Positions 1-7,584 of a stretch of DNA of 19,285 bases are shown in pieces. Numbering within the stretch: position 1 is the stretch's first letter; each line of letters begins with the position of its first letter. Origin of the DNA: JBBSTY01 sp038235385 (GTDB lineage: Bacteria; Actinomycetota; Acidimicrobiia; Acidimicrobiales; Acidimicrobilacustridaceae). Location: contig JBBSTY010000078.1 of the NCBI GenBank assembly GCA_038235385.1, positions 1 to 19,285 on the forward strand, given 5' to 3'. The translations under genes were made by a program, and so were the position numbers. The notes below the pieces were generated by a model that was not told the DNA's origin, did not search any database, and worked only from the letters and a program-made list of their open reading frames with translations.

Positions 1-1
1 C

Positions 2-1105
2 GCAACCGAGCTCCACGAGGTCGGCATGGTCGTGCTCATCCGCACCCCCGACGGCGACTACGTCAAGACGTGGGGGACCGACGCTCTCGACTCGACCGAG
101 GTCCCCACGCTCGACACCAAGATCCGCGTCGGGTCCAACACCAAGACCTGGACCGGGACCGCAATCCTCCAGATGGTCGAGGAGGGCAAGCTGAGCGTCG
201 ACGACCCGGTCAGCACGTACCGGCCCGACGTCCCCAACGGCGACAACATCACCATCGGCCAGCTGCTCGACATGCGTAGCGGTCTCTACAACTACACCGA
301 GACGCTCGCGCTCAACACCGCCCTCGACGAGGAACCCGAGCGGGTCTGGACACCCGAGGAGCTGCTCGTGATGGCGTTCGCCAACGAGCCCTACTTCGCG
401 CCGGGGGAGGGGTGGCACTACTCCAACACCAACACCGTCCTGCTCGGCCTCATCGCCGAGAAGCTCGACGGCAAGCCGATCGCCCAGATCTTCCAAGACC
501 GGTTCTTCACCCCGCTGGGCATGTCCGGGACCTCGTTCCCGGCCAACACCGACACCAGCATCCCGACGCCCTACGCCAACGGCTACTCGTTCAGCGGCAA
601 CGTCGAGACCATGAACGGCGACGACGAGCTTCCCGCCGAGCGGCTCGCCGCGATCGACGCCGGTCAGGTCGAGCCCACGAACCACACCAACGACAACCCG
701 TCCTGGACGTGGTCGGCGGGCCAGGGCATCTCCACCGCCAACGACCTGGCCACCTGGGTCGAGGCCATGGTGAAGGGCGACCTGCTCGACCCCGAGACCC
801 AGCAGCTGCGGATGGACAGCGTGGCCCCCACCGATCCCACCAAGCCGAGCGCCGCCAAGTACGGCTACGGCATCGCGCAGATGGGGCCGATGTTCGGCCA
901 CACCGGTGAGCTGCCCGGCTACAACTCGTTCATGGGCTACGACCCGGTCAACGACGTGACCATCGTGGTCTGGGGGAACCTGGCCCCGACCGCCGTGGGC
1001 TCGGCGCCGGCGGCGCGGCTGGTCGAGAAGCTCATCCCGTACGTGTACAACATGCCGGCCCCGGAGAAGACCGACGACGTCGGCGAGGTGGCCGACGCGG
1101 AGTAG
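2..1105 (+). CDS. Serine hydrolase, class C beta-lactamase/DD-peptidase family (5' partial)
   Basis: Beta-lactamase fold serine hydrolase (Pfam Beta-lactamase, S12-type), a family that acts on beta-lactams, D-Ala-D-Ala peptides or esters. Three motifs are in the expected order: SNTK (S-x-x-K, nucleophile codon 134-136, Lys 143-145), YSN (Y-x-N, 419-427) and HTG (899-907, the KTG-box equivalent). The frame is open to the left edge, so the N-terminus and any signal peptide are missing. The Met codon at 26 is probably internal, because only about 45 residues would precede the S-x-x-K box and the reading frame continues upstream. Two S13 DD-peptidase genes follow on the same strand, which suggests a cell-wall context. 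Substrate cannot be told from sequence: carboxypeptidase, esterase or beta-lactamase are all possible. Confidence 0.9.
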   Translation, partial: ATELHEVGMVVLIRTPDGDYVKTWGTDALDSTEVPTLDTKIRVGSNTKTWTGTAILQMVEEGKLSVDDPVSTYRPDVPNGDNITIGQLLDMRSGLYNYTETLALNTALDEEPERVWTPEELLVMAFANEPYFAPGEGWHYSNTNTVLLGLIAEKLDGKPIAQIFQDRFFTPLGMSGTSFPANTDTSIPTPYANGYSFSGNVETMNGDDELPAERLAAIDAGQVEPTNHTNDNPSWTWSAGQGISTANDLATWVEAMVKGDLLDPETQQLRMDSVAPTDPTKPSAAKYGYGIAQMGPMFGHTGELPGYNSFMGYDPVNDVTIVVWGNLAPTAVGSAPAARLVEKLIPYVYNMPAPEKTDDVGEVADAE

Positions 1106-1155
1106 GACCGACGGCGTCGCTGAGGGCCGCGACCAGGCCGGCCCTCGACCGAACG

Positions 1156-2889
1156 ATGAGGCGTCGCCGGGGCCGAGGGCCCAGGCGACCGGGACAGGAT
1201 GGTGTTGCGGTGCGAGATCGAACGAGTGGGACAGCGTCGACGACCGGTGCCAGCGAGCGTCGGAGCCCGCGATCCCGGGGCCCGGTGCGGGCGTCGGTGC
1301 TGGCGGTGGCCGCTGCGGGCATCCTGCTCGGAGCCGCGTGCACCGGCGAGCCGTCGAGCTCGGCGGCGGGGGCCGGCGGCGGCGCGCCCGCGGCCGCGGG
1401 AACGGGCCAGGCCCTGCCCCCCGCAGCACGGGAGATCATGGGGACCGAGCCCTACGACGCGGCCCGGTGGTCGTACCTGGTGGTCGACCCCGAGACCGAT
1501 GAGGTCATCTACAGCAACCAGGCCGACACGTTCATGTTCATGGCCAGCCAGACCAAGCACTTCACGGTGGGCAGCGCGTACCACGCCCTCGGCGTCGACG
1601 AGACGTTGACGACGCCGGTGTACGCGACCGCGGCGCCCCAGGACGGCACGGTCGATGGCGACCTCGTGCTGGTTGCCTCGGGCGACCTCGCCCTCGGTGG
1701 CCGCAACGCCGCCGACGGCCGATTCGACTTCGCCACCGAAGGCATCGACCACATCTACGCCGATGCGCTGCCCGGCGCGGTCCTGGCTCCCGGCGACCCG
1801 CTGGCCGGCCTCGACGACCTGGCCGACCAGGTGGCGGCGTCGGGTGTCACCCGCATCGACGGCGACGTGCTCATCGACCCCCGCCTGTGGCAGACCTACC
1901 GCACCGTCGAGGGCCCGGTCCCGCCCATCTTCGTGAACGGCAACCTCGTCGACCTCCAGATGCAGGGGGGCCAGCCCGGTGCGCCGGCGACCATCGAGAT
2001 GCTGCCGGTCAACGACGTCTTCACCGTCGACTCGCAGGTCACGACCGGTGCTGCCGACAGCGATGCCGAGACGGTGGTGACCGTCGACGAGGGCGACCCC
2101 TCGGTCATCCGCGTCACCGGGTCCGTCCCGGCGGGCAAGGAATCGCTCACGGTCCACCGCGTCGACGACGCGGCCACGTGGGCCCGATCGCTGTTCATCG
2201 ACGCCCTCGGGCGCGCCGGCGTGACCGTGGCCGCCACCGCCACCACCAACGACGAGGCGGCGCTGCCCGCGGCCGGGAGCTACCAGGACGCCCTGGAGCT
2301 GGCGAGCATCGAGTCGGCCCCGCTCCGCGAGATGGGCGGCATGATCCTGGCCACCAGCTACAACACCGGCGCCAACGACTTCCTCTGCCTGCTGGCGGTG
2401 CGCGCGGGCTCGGACGAGTGCCCCGACGGCCTCCCGGCGGTGCGGGCCCTGGCCGCCGAGGCCGGCATCCCGGCCACCGACCTGGTCATCACCGACGGGC
2501 AGGGCGGCGATCCGTCCTCGGCCACACCCGAAGCCATCGTCACGTGGTTCGAGTGGGTCGACGGGCAGCCGTGGGCCGACACCTTCTGGTCCGGTCAACC
2601 GATCCTGGGCGAGCGGGGCTCGTTGTCGGGCGTCGGCGTCGACAGCCCGGCCAAGGGCAAGGTGGTGGGCAAGACGGGAACCTCGGCCGATGTCGAGCCC
2701 GACACCGGCCGCCTCGTCATCACCATGCAGGGCCTCTCCGGCTACCTCGACGTGGGTGACGGTCGTCGGCTCCTGTTCGTCGTCGGCGCCAGCAACGCGG
2801 TGTTCCCCGACCTCCCCCGGGGCGTCTTCCAGGTGGGCGACGACGTCGGCATGGTCGCCGCCGCGTTCCAGCAGGCCCAGGAGTCGTGA
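1156..2889 (+). CDS. dacB: D-alanyl-D-alanine carboxypeptidase/endopeptidase lipoprotein (PBP4 family, S13), copy 1
   Basis: Serine DD-peptidase that would trim or cleave peptidoglycan stem peptides outside the membrane. All three penicillin-binding motifs are present: SQTK (residues 131-134), SYN (401-403) and KTG (506-508). The gap of about 270 residues between the first two fits the large inserted domain of S13 enzymes and separates this from short S11 carboxypeptidases. The N-terminus is basic, then hydrophobic, ending at a lipobox-like GAAC (Cys62), so a lipoprotein is likely. The start is uncertain. ATG 1156 lacks a clear ribosome site; GTG 1210 has AGGA 11 bases upstream; GTG 1285 would give the tightest signal peptide. 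A paralogue follows 88 bases downstream. The function call is firm; the symbol is by family only. Confidence 0.9.
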   Translation: MRRRRGRGPRRPGQDGVAVRDRTSGTASTTGASERRSPRSRGPVRASVLAVAAAGILLGAACTGEPSSSAAGAGGGAPAAAGTGQALPPAAREIMGTEPYDAARWSYLVVDPETDEVIYSNQADTFMFMASQTKHFTVGSAYHALGVDETLTTPVYATAAPQDGTVDGDLVLVASGDLALGGRNAADGRFDFATEGIDHIYADALPGAVLAPGDPLAGLDDLADQVAASGVTRIDGDVLIDPRLWQTYRTVEGPVPPIFVNGNLVDLQMQGGQPGAPATIEMLPVNDVFTVDSQVTTGAADSDAETVVTVDEGDPSVIRVTGSVPAGKESLTVHRVDDAATWARSLFIDALGRAGVTVAATATTNDEAALPAAGSYQDALELASIESAPLREMGGMILATSYNTGANDFLCLLAVRAGSDECPDGLPAVRALAAEAGIPATDLVITDGQGGDPSSATPEAIVTWFEWVDGQPWADTFWSGQPILGERGSLSGVGVDSPAKGKVVGKTGTSADVEPDTGRLVITMQGLSGYLDVGDGRRLLFVVGASNAVFPDLPRGVFQVGDDVGMVAAAFQQAQES

Positions 2890-2930
2890 TGCTTCCGGCT
2901 GGCCGCGGCCGGCGATCGGAGCACCCGACC

Positions 2931-2966
2931 ATGACAACCATGACGACCATGACGACCATGACGAGG
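2931..2966 (+). repeat. Tandem 9-bp repeat, four units
   Basis: Four consecutive units of ATGACRACC form the spacer between the two S13 genes: ATGACAACC, then ATGACGACC twice, then a diverged ATGACGAGG. Each unit carries an ATG in the same frame, so the repeat can be read as Met-Thr-Thr repeats. It lies just upstream of the ribosome site of the second gene. Copy number could vary by slippage. Confidence 0.85.
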
Positions 2967-2981
2967 CGGAGGCCACGATGA
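2931..2981 (+). CDS. Possible 16-residue leader peptide overlapping the start of the second dacB
   Basis: The 9-bp repeats form a small open frame, MTTMTTMTTMTRRRPR. Its TGA (2979-2981) overlaps the ATG of the next gene (2978-2980) as ATGA. That arrangement is typical of translational coupling, and the repeated Met-Thr codons could tune ribosome delivery. There is no strong ribosome site before the first ATG, and such a short frame could arise by chance from the repeat. It is listed as a candidate only. Confidence 0.3.
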   Translation: MTTMTTMTTMTRRRPR

Positions 2982-4618
2982 CGGGACGAACAGCGTCGGG
3001 ACGAACGGTGTGGTGCGCCGCGGTTGCGGTGCTCGCCCTCGGACTGGGCGCCTGCACGTCGTCGTCGACGGTGGACGGCGCGCCGGCGACCGGCCTGCCC
3101 GCCACGACCGGCACGTCGTATGCGGGGGTGCCGGGTCTCGACGAGTCGGCGCTCGCGGCCATGGGCAAGCCGGCGTACGCGAACGGGCGTTGGGCCATCT
3201 CGGTGCGCGACATCGACACCGGTGAGACGCTCGTCGCCCTCGACGCCGACACCATGGCCGAACCGGGCTCGGCAATGAAGTCCTACAGCGTCGGTGCCGC
3301 CTGGCTCGAGTGGGGGCCCGACCACACGGTGGTCACCCCGGTGAAGCGCACCGGTGAGGTCGTCGACGGCACGGTGCAGGGTGACCTGGTGCTGGTCGGC
3401 AAGGGCGACCTGACGATGGGCGGACGAACCAAGCCCGACGGCACGGTCGACTTCGCCGACCTCGACCACAACGACGCCAACCCGCTGCCCGGCGCGACCC
3501 TCACCCCGGAGGACCCGCTGACCGGTCTGGACGAGCTGGCCACACAGGTGAGGCGGTCCGGGATCGACGCGGTGAGCGGCCAGGTCGTCGTGGACGACCG
3601 GCTCTTCCAGTCCTCGCTCGCCGGCGAGGTGATCACCCCGATCATCGTCAACCAGAACCTCATCGACGTCACGACGACGCCGGCGGCGGCGGGCCAGACC
3701 GCCACCGTCGCCATGAGCCCGGTGGTGGCGCCGTGGACGGTCACCAGCGAGGTGGAGACGGTCGCCGCCGGCGGTGAGACCGCGATCGAGATCGACTCGC
3801 CCGCCGAGGGTCAGATCGTGCTGTCGGGCACCATCGCCGCCGACAGCGATCCTGATCTCAAGGTGCACGCCCTCGAGGATCCGTCCACCTTCGCACGCAC
3901 CGCGTTCACCGAGGCCCTGGGCCGCGCCGGGGTGACCGTCGGCGGTGATCCGGTCGCCGTCAACTCCACCGCCGCGCTCGCAAACCAGGCTGCGATCGAG
4001 GCGTTGCCATCGGTTGCCGAGCTGGAGTCGCTCCCGCTCGAGGAGGACGCCACCTACGTGCTGAAGGTCAGCTACAACCGCGGGGCCCAGACGTTCGTCT
4101 GCCTGCTCGCCGCCGAATCGGGCACCTACCAGCCGACCGCTCGCCCCGGGACCGAGTGCGACGGCGGGCTCGTCGAAGCGGCTGCGCTCTGGCGAGAGGC
4201 GGGCCTGGACACGACGGGTGCGTCGGTCATCGACGGTTCGGGGCTCGGGGGCAACCTCGTCACCCCGGCCAACCAGACCGAGCTCCAGATGATCATGGCG
4301 AAGCGGCCCGACGCCGAGCGTTGGCAGGCGACGCTCCCCGTCCTCGGGGTCGACGGCTCGCTGGCCCTGGTGCAGCCGGACAGTCCAGCGGCAGGCAAGG
4401 TCTACGCCAAGACCGGCACGCTCGTGGGTGGCGACGCGTTCAACGGGCGAGTGCGCCTGTCGACCAAGGCGTTGGGCGGGATCATCGACGCCGAGTCGGG
4501 TCGCCGGCTGGCGTTCACCATCATCGCCAGCCAAGGCTTCTTCGCCGACATCGACGGGGTGTTCGCGGCCAACGACGACGTCGGTGCGGTGGCCGCGAGC
4601 CTCCAGCAGAACCTTTGA
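2978..4618 (+). CDS. dacB: D-alanyl-D-alanine carboxypeptidase/endopeptidase lipoprotein (PBP4 family, S13), copy 2
   Basis: Second S13-type DD-peptidase, 546 residues and paralogous to the gene just upstream. Motifs: SAMK (residues 98-101), SYN (365-367) and KTG (478-480), with the same long spacing between the first two. The start is ATG 2978, chosen because GGAGG sits 5 bases upstream and because it gives a clean lipoprotein signal: basic head, hydrophobic core and lipobox LGAC (Cys26), followed by a Ser/Thr-rich tether. The frame is open upstream to 2690, but that part is a shadow over copy 1. The two copies share order and motif spacing but differ widely in sequence, so the duplication is old. 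The role is periplasmic/cell-wall peptidoglycan trimming by family; whether both are active enzymes is untested. Confidence 0.93.
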   Translation: MTGRTASGRTVWCAAVAVLALGLGACTSSSTVDGAPATGLPATTGTSYAGVPGLDESALAAMGKPAYANGRWAISVRDIDTGETLVALDADTMAEPGSAMKSYSVGAAWLEWGPDHTVVTPVKRTGEVVDGTVQGDLVLVGKGDLTMGGRTKPDGTVDFADLDHNDANPLPGATLTPEDPLTGLDELATQVRRSGIDAVSGQVVVDDRLFQSSLAGEVITPIIVNQNLIDVTTTPAAAGQTATVAMSPVVAPWTVTSEVETVAAGGETAIEIDSPAEGQIVLSGTIAADSDPDLKVHALEDPSTFARTAFTEALGRAGVTVGGDPVAVNSTAALANQAAIEALPSVAELESLPLEEDATYVLKVSYNRGAQTFVCLLAAESGTYQPTARPGTECDGGLVEAAALWREAGLDTTGASVIDGSGLGGNLVTPANQTELQMIMAKRPDAERWQATLPVLGVDGSLALVQPDSPAAGKVYAKTGTLVGGDAFNGRVRLSTKALGGIIDAESGRRLAFTIIASQGFFADIDGVFAANDDVGAVAASLQQNL

Positions 4619-4773
4619 ACGGGGGTGGCTCGGGGAGAGCGGCGAGACGTCGACCGATTCCCGCCCGAGACGGATAGACAAGAGGCGAAGCCGGTACCGT
4701 CGATCGGACCGCGAGCCGGCGGGTCCGGGGGACGGTGGTCGCAGGGGGCCGGCGGTGAAGCGGAAGGGTTCCA

Positions 4774-5436
4774 GTGGCGCAGGGCGATCTCACCCCCACC
4801 TCCTACCTGATCCTCGGGATGCTCGCGTCCCGCGACTGGTCGGCGTACGAGATCGCCTCGCAGGTCGGGCGGGCCATGGCCGACGTCTGGCCGCGCGCCG
4901 ACCGCCAGCGCTACAACGCGCCGAAGCGGCTGCTCGAGAAGGGCCTGGTGACGGCTCGAACCGAAGCCACCGGCAAGCGCGAGCGCACCGTGTACTCGAT
5001 CACGAAGGCCGGCCGGCTCGCCCTCACCGAGTGGCTCGCCACCGGGTCGCGTCCATCCGCGCTCGAGTTCGAGGGCATGATCCGGGTCATCCTCGCGCCC
5101 CAGGGCTCCCTCGAGGGTCTGCGCGCCAACCTGGAGACCATGCGTGACCAGGCGCTCGAGCAGCGGGCGCTCTACGTGCGGTTCGCCGAGACGTTGCTGC
5201 ACGAGGACGGCGGGACCTTCCCCGAACGGGAGCACGTCCTGGTCCTGGCCAACCGGTTCATGCTCGACCACTTCACCCAGATCACCGAATGGGCCGAGTG
5301 GGCGCTCGAGCAGACCGCCTCCTGGCCCGACACCGAGACTCCGGCGGTGACCCACCGCGCGCAGTCCCGGGCCATCCTCGAGGAGTCCATCGAGCGCGAG
5401 CGCACCCACGAAGAGACGCGTCGCGACGACACCTGA
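4774..5436 (+). CDS. PadR-family transcriptional regulator
   Basis: Winged-helix DNA-binding repressor of the PadR family, 220 residues. The N-terminal wHTH (about residues 6-80) has the family pattern: LTPTSYLILGML opening, a recognition region around NAPKRLLEKGLV, and a wing ending in YSITKAGRLAL. The C-terminal half (about 90-185) is helical like the PadR C-terminal dimerisation domain. It starts at GTG 4774, supported by GGAAGGG five bases upstream. It stands 155 bases after the second S13 gene on the same strand and faces an alpha/beta-hydrolase gene. PadR proteins usually answer to small aromatic or drug-like molecules and often repress nearby genes. No target can be assigned here, and I saw no convincing operator next to it. 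Confidence 0.92.
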   Translation: MAQGDLTPTSYLILGMLASRDWSAYEIASQVGRAMADVWPRADRQRYNAPKRLLEKGLVTARTEATGKRERTVYSITKAGRLALTEWLATGSRPSALEFEGMIRVILAPQGSLEGLRANLETMRDQALEQRALYVRFAETLLHEDGGTFPEREHVLVLANRFMLDHFTQITEWAEWALEQTASWPDTETPAVTHRAQSRAILEESIERERTHEETRRDDT

Positions 5437-5517
5437 CCGTGTCTCCGGCGACTGCTCGCTCGTCACCGCTCACGGTGGGGCCGGATCTGTCGCTCGCCTC
5501 GTGATCCAGAGCACGGG

Positions 5518-6246
5518 TCAACCGGACGGGAGCTGGCGCAGGCGATCCAGGATCGCGTCGGTTGCGACCTGGCCCTGATCGGAGTCGAAGATGTTCTGGG
5601 CGTGGGCGCGCCCCGGAAGGATGAGGGCGACGTTGTCGTCGCCCGGTGCCGTGTCGGCCAGTTCCGAGGACACGTCGGCCAGGGGTTCGTCCGCGCTCGC
5701 GATGAACAGCTTCGGCTGGCCGTCGAGACCCCCGACGGTCCGGTTCGGTGAGAGCAGGATCAACGAGTTCGAGAGCTCCGGACGCTCCGAGAGCAGGGCG
5801 AGGATCGAGTCGGCACCCGAACTACCGCCGATGAGGGTCACGTGCTCGACGCCCCGGTCGTCGCGCAGGTAGGCGATCGCGGCTTCGAGCGCAGCCGTGC
5901 CCGTGTTCTCGACGGCGACCACCGTGTAGCCGAGCGCCGCCATCGGGACCGCCTGGGCCTGCCAGCTCGCGGCATCGAACGCGCTGCCGTGGGCGAGGAC
6001 GATTCCGTTCGGCCCGTCACCCCACACCAGTGCTTCGTCCGCGCCGATGACGATGCGCTCACCGGCGGCGGCGGCGTCGCCGCCCGACCTGGTCGTCGTC
6101 GAATCGGCCGCCTCGATCGACGCGGAAGGTGGGCTCTCGGCGGTGTTGCACCCCGCGAGGCCGAGGGCGAGGGCGACGAGCGCCGACGCGACCACGGCTC
6201 CTGACCGAACCGTTCGCCGGGTCCGGGCGTGCCGTGGAAGGTGCAT
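5518..6246 (-). CDS. Alpha/beta-hydrolase fold lipoprotein
   Basis: Small secreted esterase-like protein of 242 residues. It starts at ATG 6246, supported by GAGGA four bases upstream on the minus strand. The N-terminus has an Arg-rich head, a hydrophobic stretch and lipobox LAGC (Cys33), then a Ser/Thr/Ala-rich linker to about residue 62. The hydrolase core follows: an oxyanion-type strand-turn at LAHG (84-87), the nucleophile elbow GGSSG (Ser142), a likely acid Asp186 in SADEP and a likely His215 in GRAH. Catalytic Ser, Asp and His are thus in the right order. The cap domain is essentially absent, giving a compact dienelactone-hydrolase-like layout. The substrate is unknown. The gene is convergent with the padR gene and apparently monocistronic. 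Confidence 0.88.
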   Translation of the reverse strand: MHLPRHARTRRTVRSGAVVASALVALALGLAGCNTAESPPSASIEAADSTTTRSGGDAAAAGERIVIGADEALVWGDGPNGIVLAHGSAFDAASWQAQAVPMAALGYTVVAVENTGTAALEAAIAYLRDDRGVEHVTLIGGSSGADSILALLSERPELSNSLILLSPNRTVGGLDGQPKLFIASADEPLADVSSELADTAPGDDNVALILPGRAHAQNIFDSDQGQVATDAILDRLRQLPSG

Positions 6247-6431
6247 GTTGTCCTCGCGGTTCGATGGCGATGGGGTTCGTCGTACTCCAAGGTTGCACGA
6301 TCGGTGGCGCGTGACGAGTCGTGGTCGTGGGGCGAGCGGTCGGTCGTGGGTGGGTCGACCGAGCCGTCACGCGACGTGCAGCGGCTGCTGCGGGCCCAGT
6401 CGAGGCTTCTGACCCAGCTTCTCAGGCGCGC

Positions 6432-7463
6432 TCAGGTCGGCCGTACGGCGATCTTCGCTCGCGTGTGGCCGGTGCCGATCTCGGCGAGTCCCGACGCGAC
6501 CTCGTCGAGGCCGATGGTCCGGTCGATCGCCGGGACGACCGATCCGTCGGCCAGGAGCTGGCCGAGGGTGAGCAGGTCGGCTTCGACCGGCGACGCCGTG
6601 AACTGGTGGAACGACGCATCGGCACGACGGAACCGCAACGCGGTTCGCGCCAGGTGGGGGACCGGGCCGAGCCATCGGTTGGTCTTGGGGCCGCTGATCG
6701 CGACGAGCCGTGCACCCGGGCGCAGCACGGCGAGGCATTCGGCGGGCGTGCGGTTGCCGACGTTGTCGACCATGACGTCGAACCGGGCGCCGCCGTCCAC
6801 GAGGTCCACGAGGGTGTAGTCGATCACGGTGTCTGCGCCGAGCGAGCGGACCAACTCGACGTTCGCGGTGCTGCAGACGGCGGTGACCTCGGCACCGAGG
6901 GCCTTGGCGATCTGCACGGCGAAGGTGCCGACCCCGCCGGCGGCGCCGTTGATCAAAACCCGGTCACCGGGCTGGACCGACCCATGGGTGCGCAGCCCTT
7001 GCAGTGCGGTGAGCCCGGCGACGGCGGTGGACCCGGCGGCCTCGAACGACACGCTCGCGGGCTTGGCGACGACACCCGTCTCGTCCACGCACAGGTAGGG
7101 AGCGCAACCGCCGCCCTCGCACTCGCCGAACACCGCGTCGCCGATCCCGAACCGGGTGGCTCGAGGCCCGAGCCCGACAACCGTTCCGGCCACGTCGGCA
7201 CCGGGGATCGTCCGCTTCGGCCGGCGGAGCCCGTTGACCAACCGGAGGAGGTACGGCGTGCCGGTGAGGAAGTGCCAGTCGAGCGCGTTCAGCGACGACC
7301 CCTCGACACGCACGAGGAGCTCGCCATCGCCCGGCGTCGGAACCGCCACCTCGGCGACCTCGACCACGTCGGCCAGCCCGTAGCGGCGGGCCACCACCGC
7401 CCGCATGGTCCGGGAGACATCCCACCCGGCGTCGGCTCGCTCGTCATCGTGGGTCGTGATCAT
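6432..7463 (-). CDS. NAD(P)-dependent zinc-less MDR oxidoreductase (quinone reductase-like)
   Basis: Medium-chain dehydrogenase/reductase, 343 residues from ATG 7463. A GroES-like N-terminal domain carries IPGADVAGTVVGLG (residues 87-99), where zinc alcohol dehydrogenases would have a GHE-type site. A Rossmann domain has the dinucleotide motif NGAAGGVG (172-179) and QIAKALGAEV. Zinc ligands are absent, as in quinone oxidoreductases and related enoyl/ketone reductases. The alternative start at ATG 7406 (giving MRAVVARRYG) matches usual family N-termini better; neither start has a strong ribosome site. The gene is divergent from a TetR gene, with paired palindromes in the shared promoter, so it is very probably the TetR target. 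Likely substrates are quinones or other electrophilic carbonyls, by family only. Confidence 0.9.
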   Translation of the reverse strand: MITTHDDERADAGWDVSRTMRAVVARRYGLADVVEVAEVAVPTPGDGELLVRVEGSSLNALDWHFLTGTPYLLRLVNGLRRPKRTIPGADVAGTVVGLGPRATRFGIGDAVFGECEGGGCAPYLCVDETGVVAKPASVSFEAAGSTAVAGLTALQGLRTHGSVQPGDRVLINGAAGGVGTFAVQIAKALGAEVTAVCSTANVELVRSLGADTVIDYTLVDLVDGGARFDVMVDNVGNRTPAECLAVLRPGARLVAISGPKTNRWLGPVPHLARTALRFRRADASFHQFTASPVEADLLTLGQLLADGSVVPAIDRTIGLDEVASGLAEIGTGHTRAKIAVRPT

Positions 7464-7492
7464 GGTGGAGTCCGCTCTCGTCGGTCGGGATT

Positions 7493-7508
7493 GCGTACGT
7501 TGTACGTT
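7493..7508. promoter_or_regulatory. Proximal TetR operator candidate
   Basis: The 16-bp site GCGTACGTTGTACGTT contains the palindrome CGTAC-N3-GTACG (7494-7506). It matches the distal site at 14 of 16 positions, in the same orientation, with 35 bp between equivalent bases. It would lie in the early transcribed region of the minus-strand oxidoreductase gene, where a bound repressor could block elongation or initiation. Confidence 0.7.
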
Positions 7509-7519
7509 CGGCGAGGTCC

Positions 7520-7548
7520 AGTGTCGGGCGTACGACGTACGTTGTCAA
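7520..7548 (-). promoter_or_regulatory. Promoter for the MDR oxidoreductase
   Basis: Read on the minus strand, a perfect -35 TTGACA (complement of 7543-7548) is followed 17 bases later by GACACT (complement of 7520-7525). The latter keeps the key second A and last T of a -10 hexamer. Transcription would start near 7513, leaving about 50 bases before ATG 7463. The distal palindrome fills the spacer, and the proximal one lies just after the start point. Confidence 0.6.
7528..7543. promoter_or_regulatory. Distal TetR operator candidate within the promoter spacer
   Basis: The 16-bp site GCGTACGACGTACGTT has the palindromic core CGTAC-N3-GTACG (7529-7541). It lies almost entirely inside the 17-bp spacer of the predicted minus-strand promoter, which is a classic repressor position for TetR-family proteins. 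Confidence 0.72.
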
Positions 7549-7574
7549 GGGAGTAGCGTTCGGACCCGTGAGCT

Positions 7575-7580
7575 GGGGAG
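7575..7580 (+). promoter_or_regulatory. Ribosome binding site that sets a TTG start for the tetR gene
   Basis: GGGGAG lies four bases before TTG 7585, the first plausible in-frame start before the conserved helix-turn-helix. The open frame runs back to 7405, but that part crosses the palindromes and the promoter, so it is unlikely to be coding. Confidence 0.7.
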
Positions 7581-7584
7581 CCTC

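Noticed and set aside
937..3255. 772-codon open frame on the minus strand opposite the first S13 gene
   Set aside because: It is low-complexity, Arg/Gly/Asp-rich and antisense to a gene with all catalytic motifs. Such frames are expected opposite high-GC coding sequence.
2720..4681. 653-codon minus-strand frame opposite the second S13 gene
   Set aside because: Antisense shadow with biased Arg/Gly/His composition and no recognisable domain.
5464..5477. CACCG-N4-CGGTG hairpin between padR and the hydrolase as a terminator
   Set aside because: Five-base stem and no T-run; too weak to report as a feature.
6321..7556. 411-codon + strand frame across the MDR reductase and the promoter region
   Set aside because: It is antisense to the reductase, crosses the palindromes and promoter, and shows no domain.
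7405..7584. Upstream extension of the tetR frame to GTG 7405 or later codons
   Set aside because: It would place coding sequence across the predicted operators and promoter. TTG 7585 has a good ribosome site and directly precedes the conserved domain.
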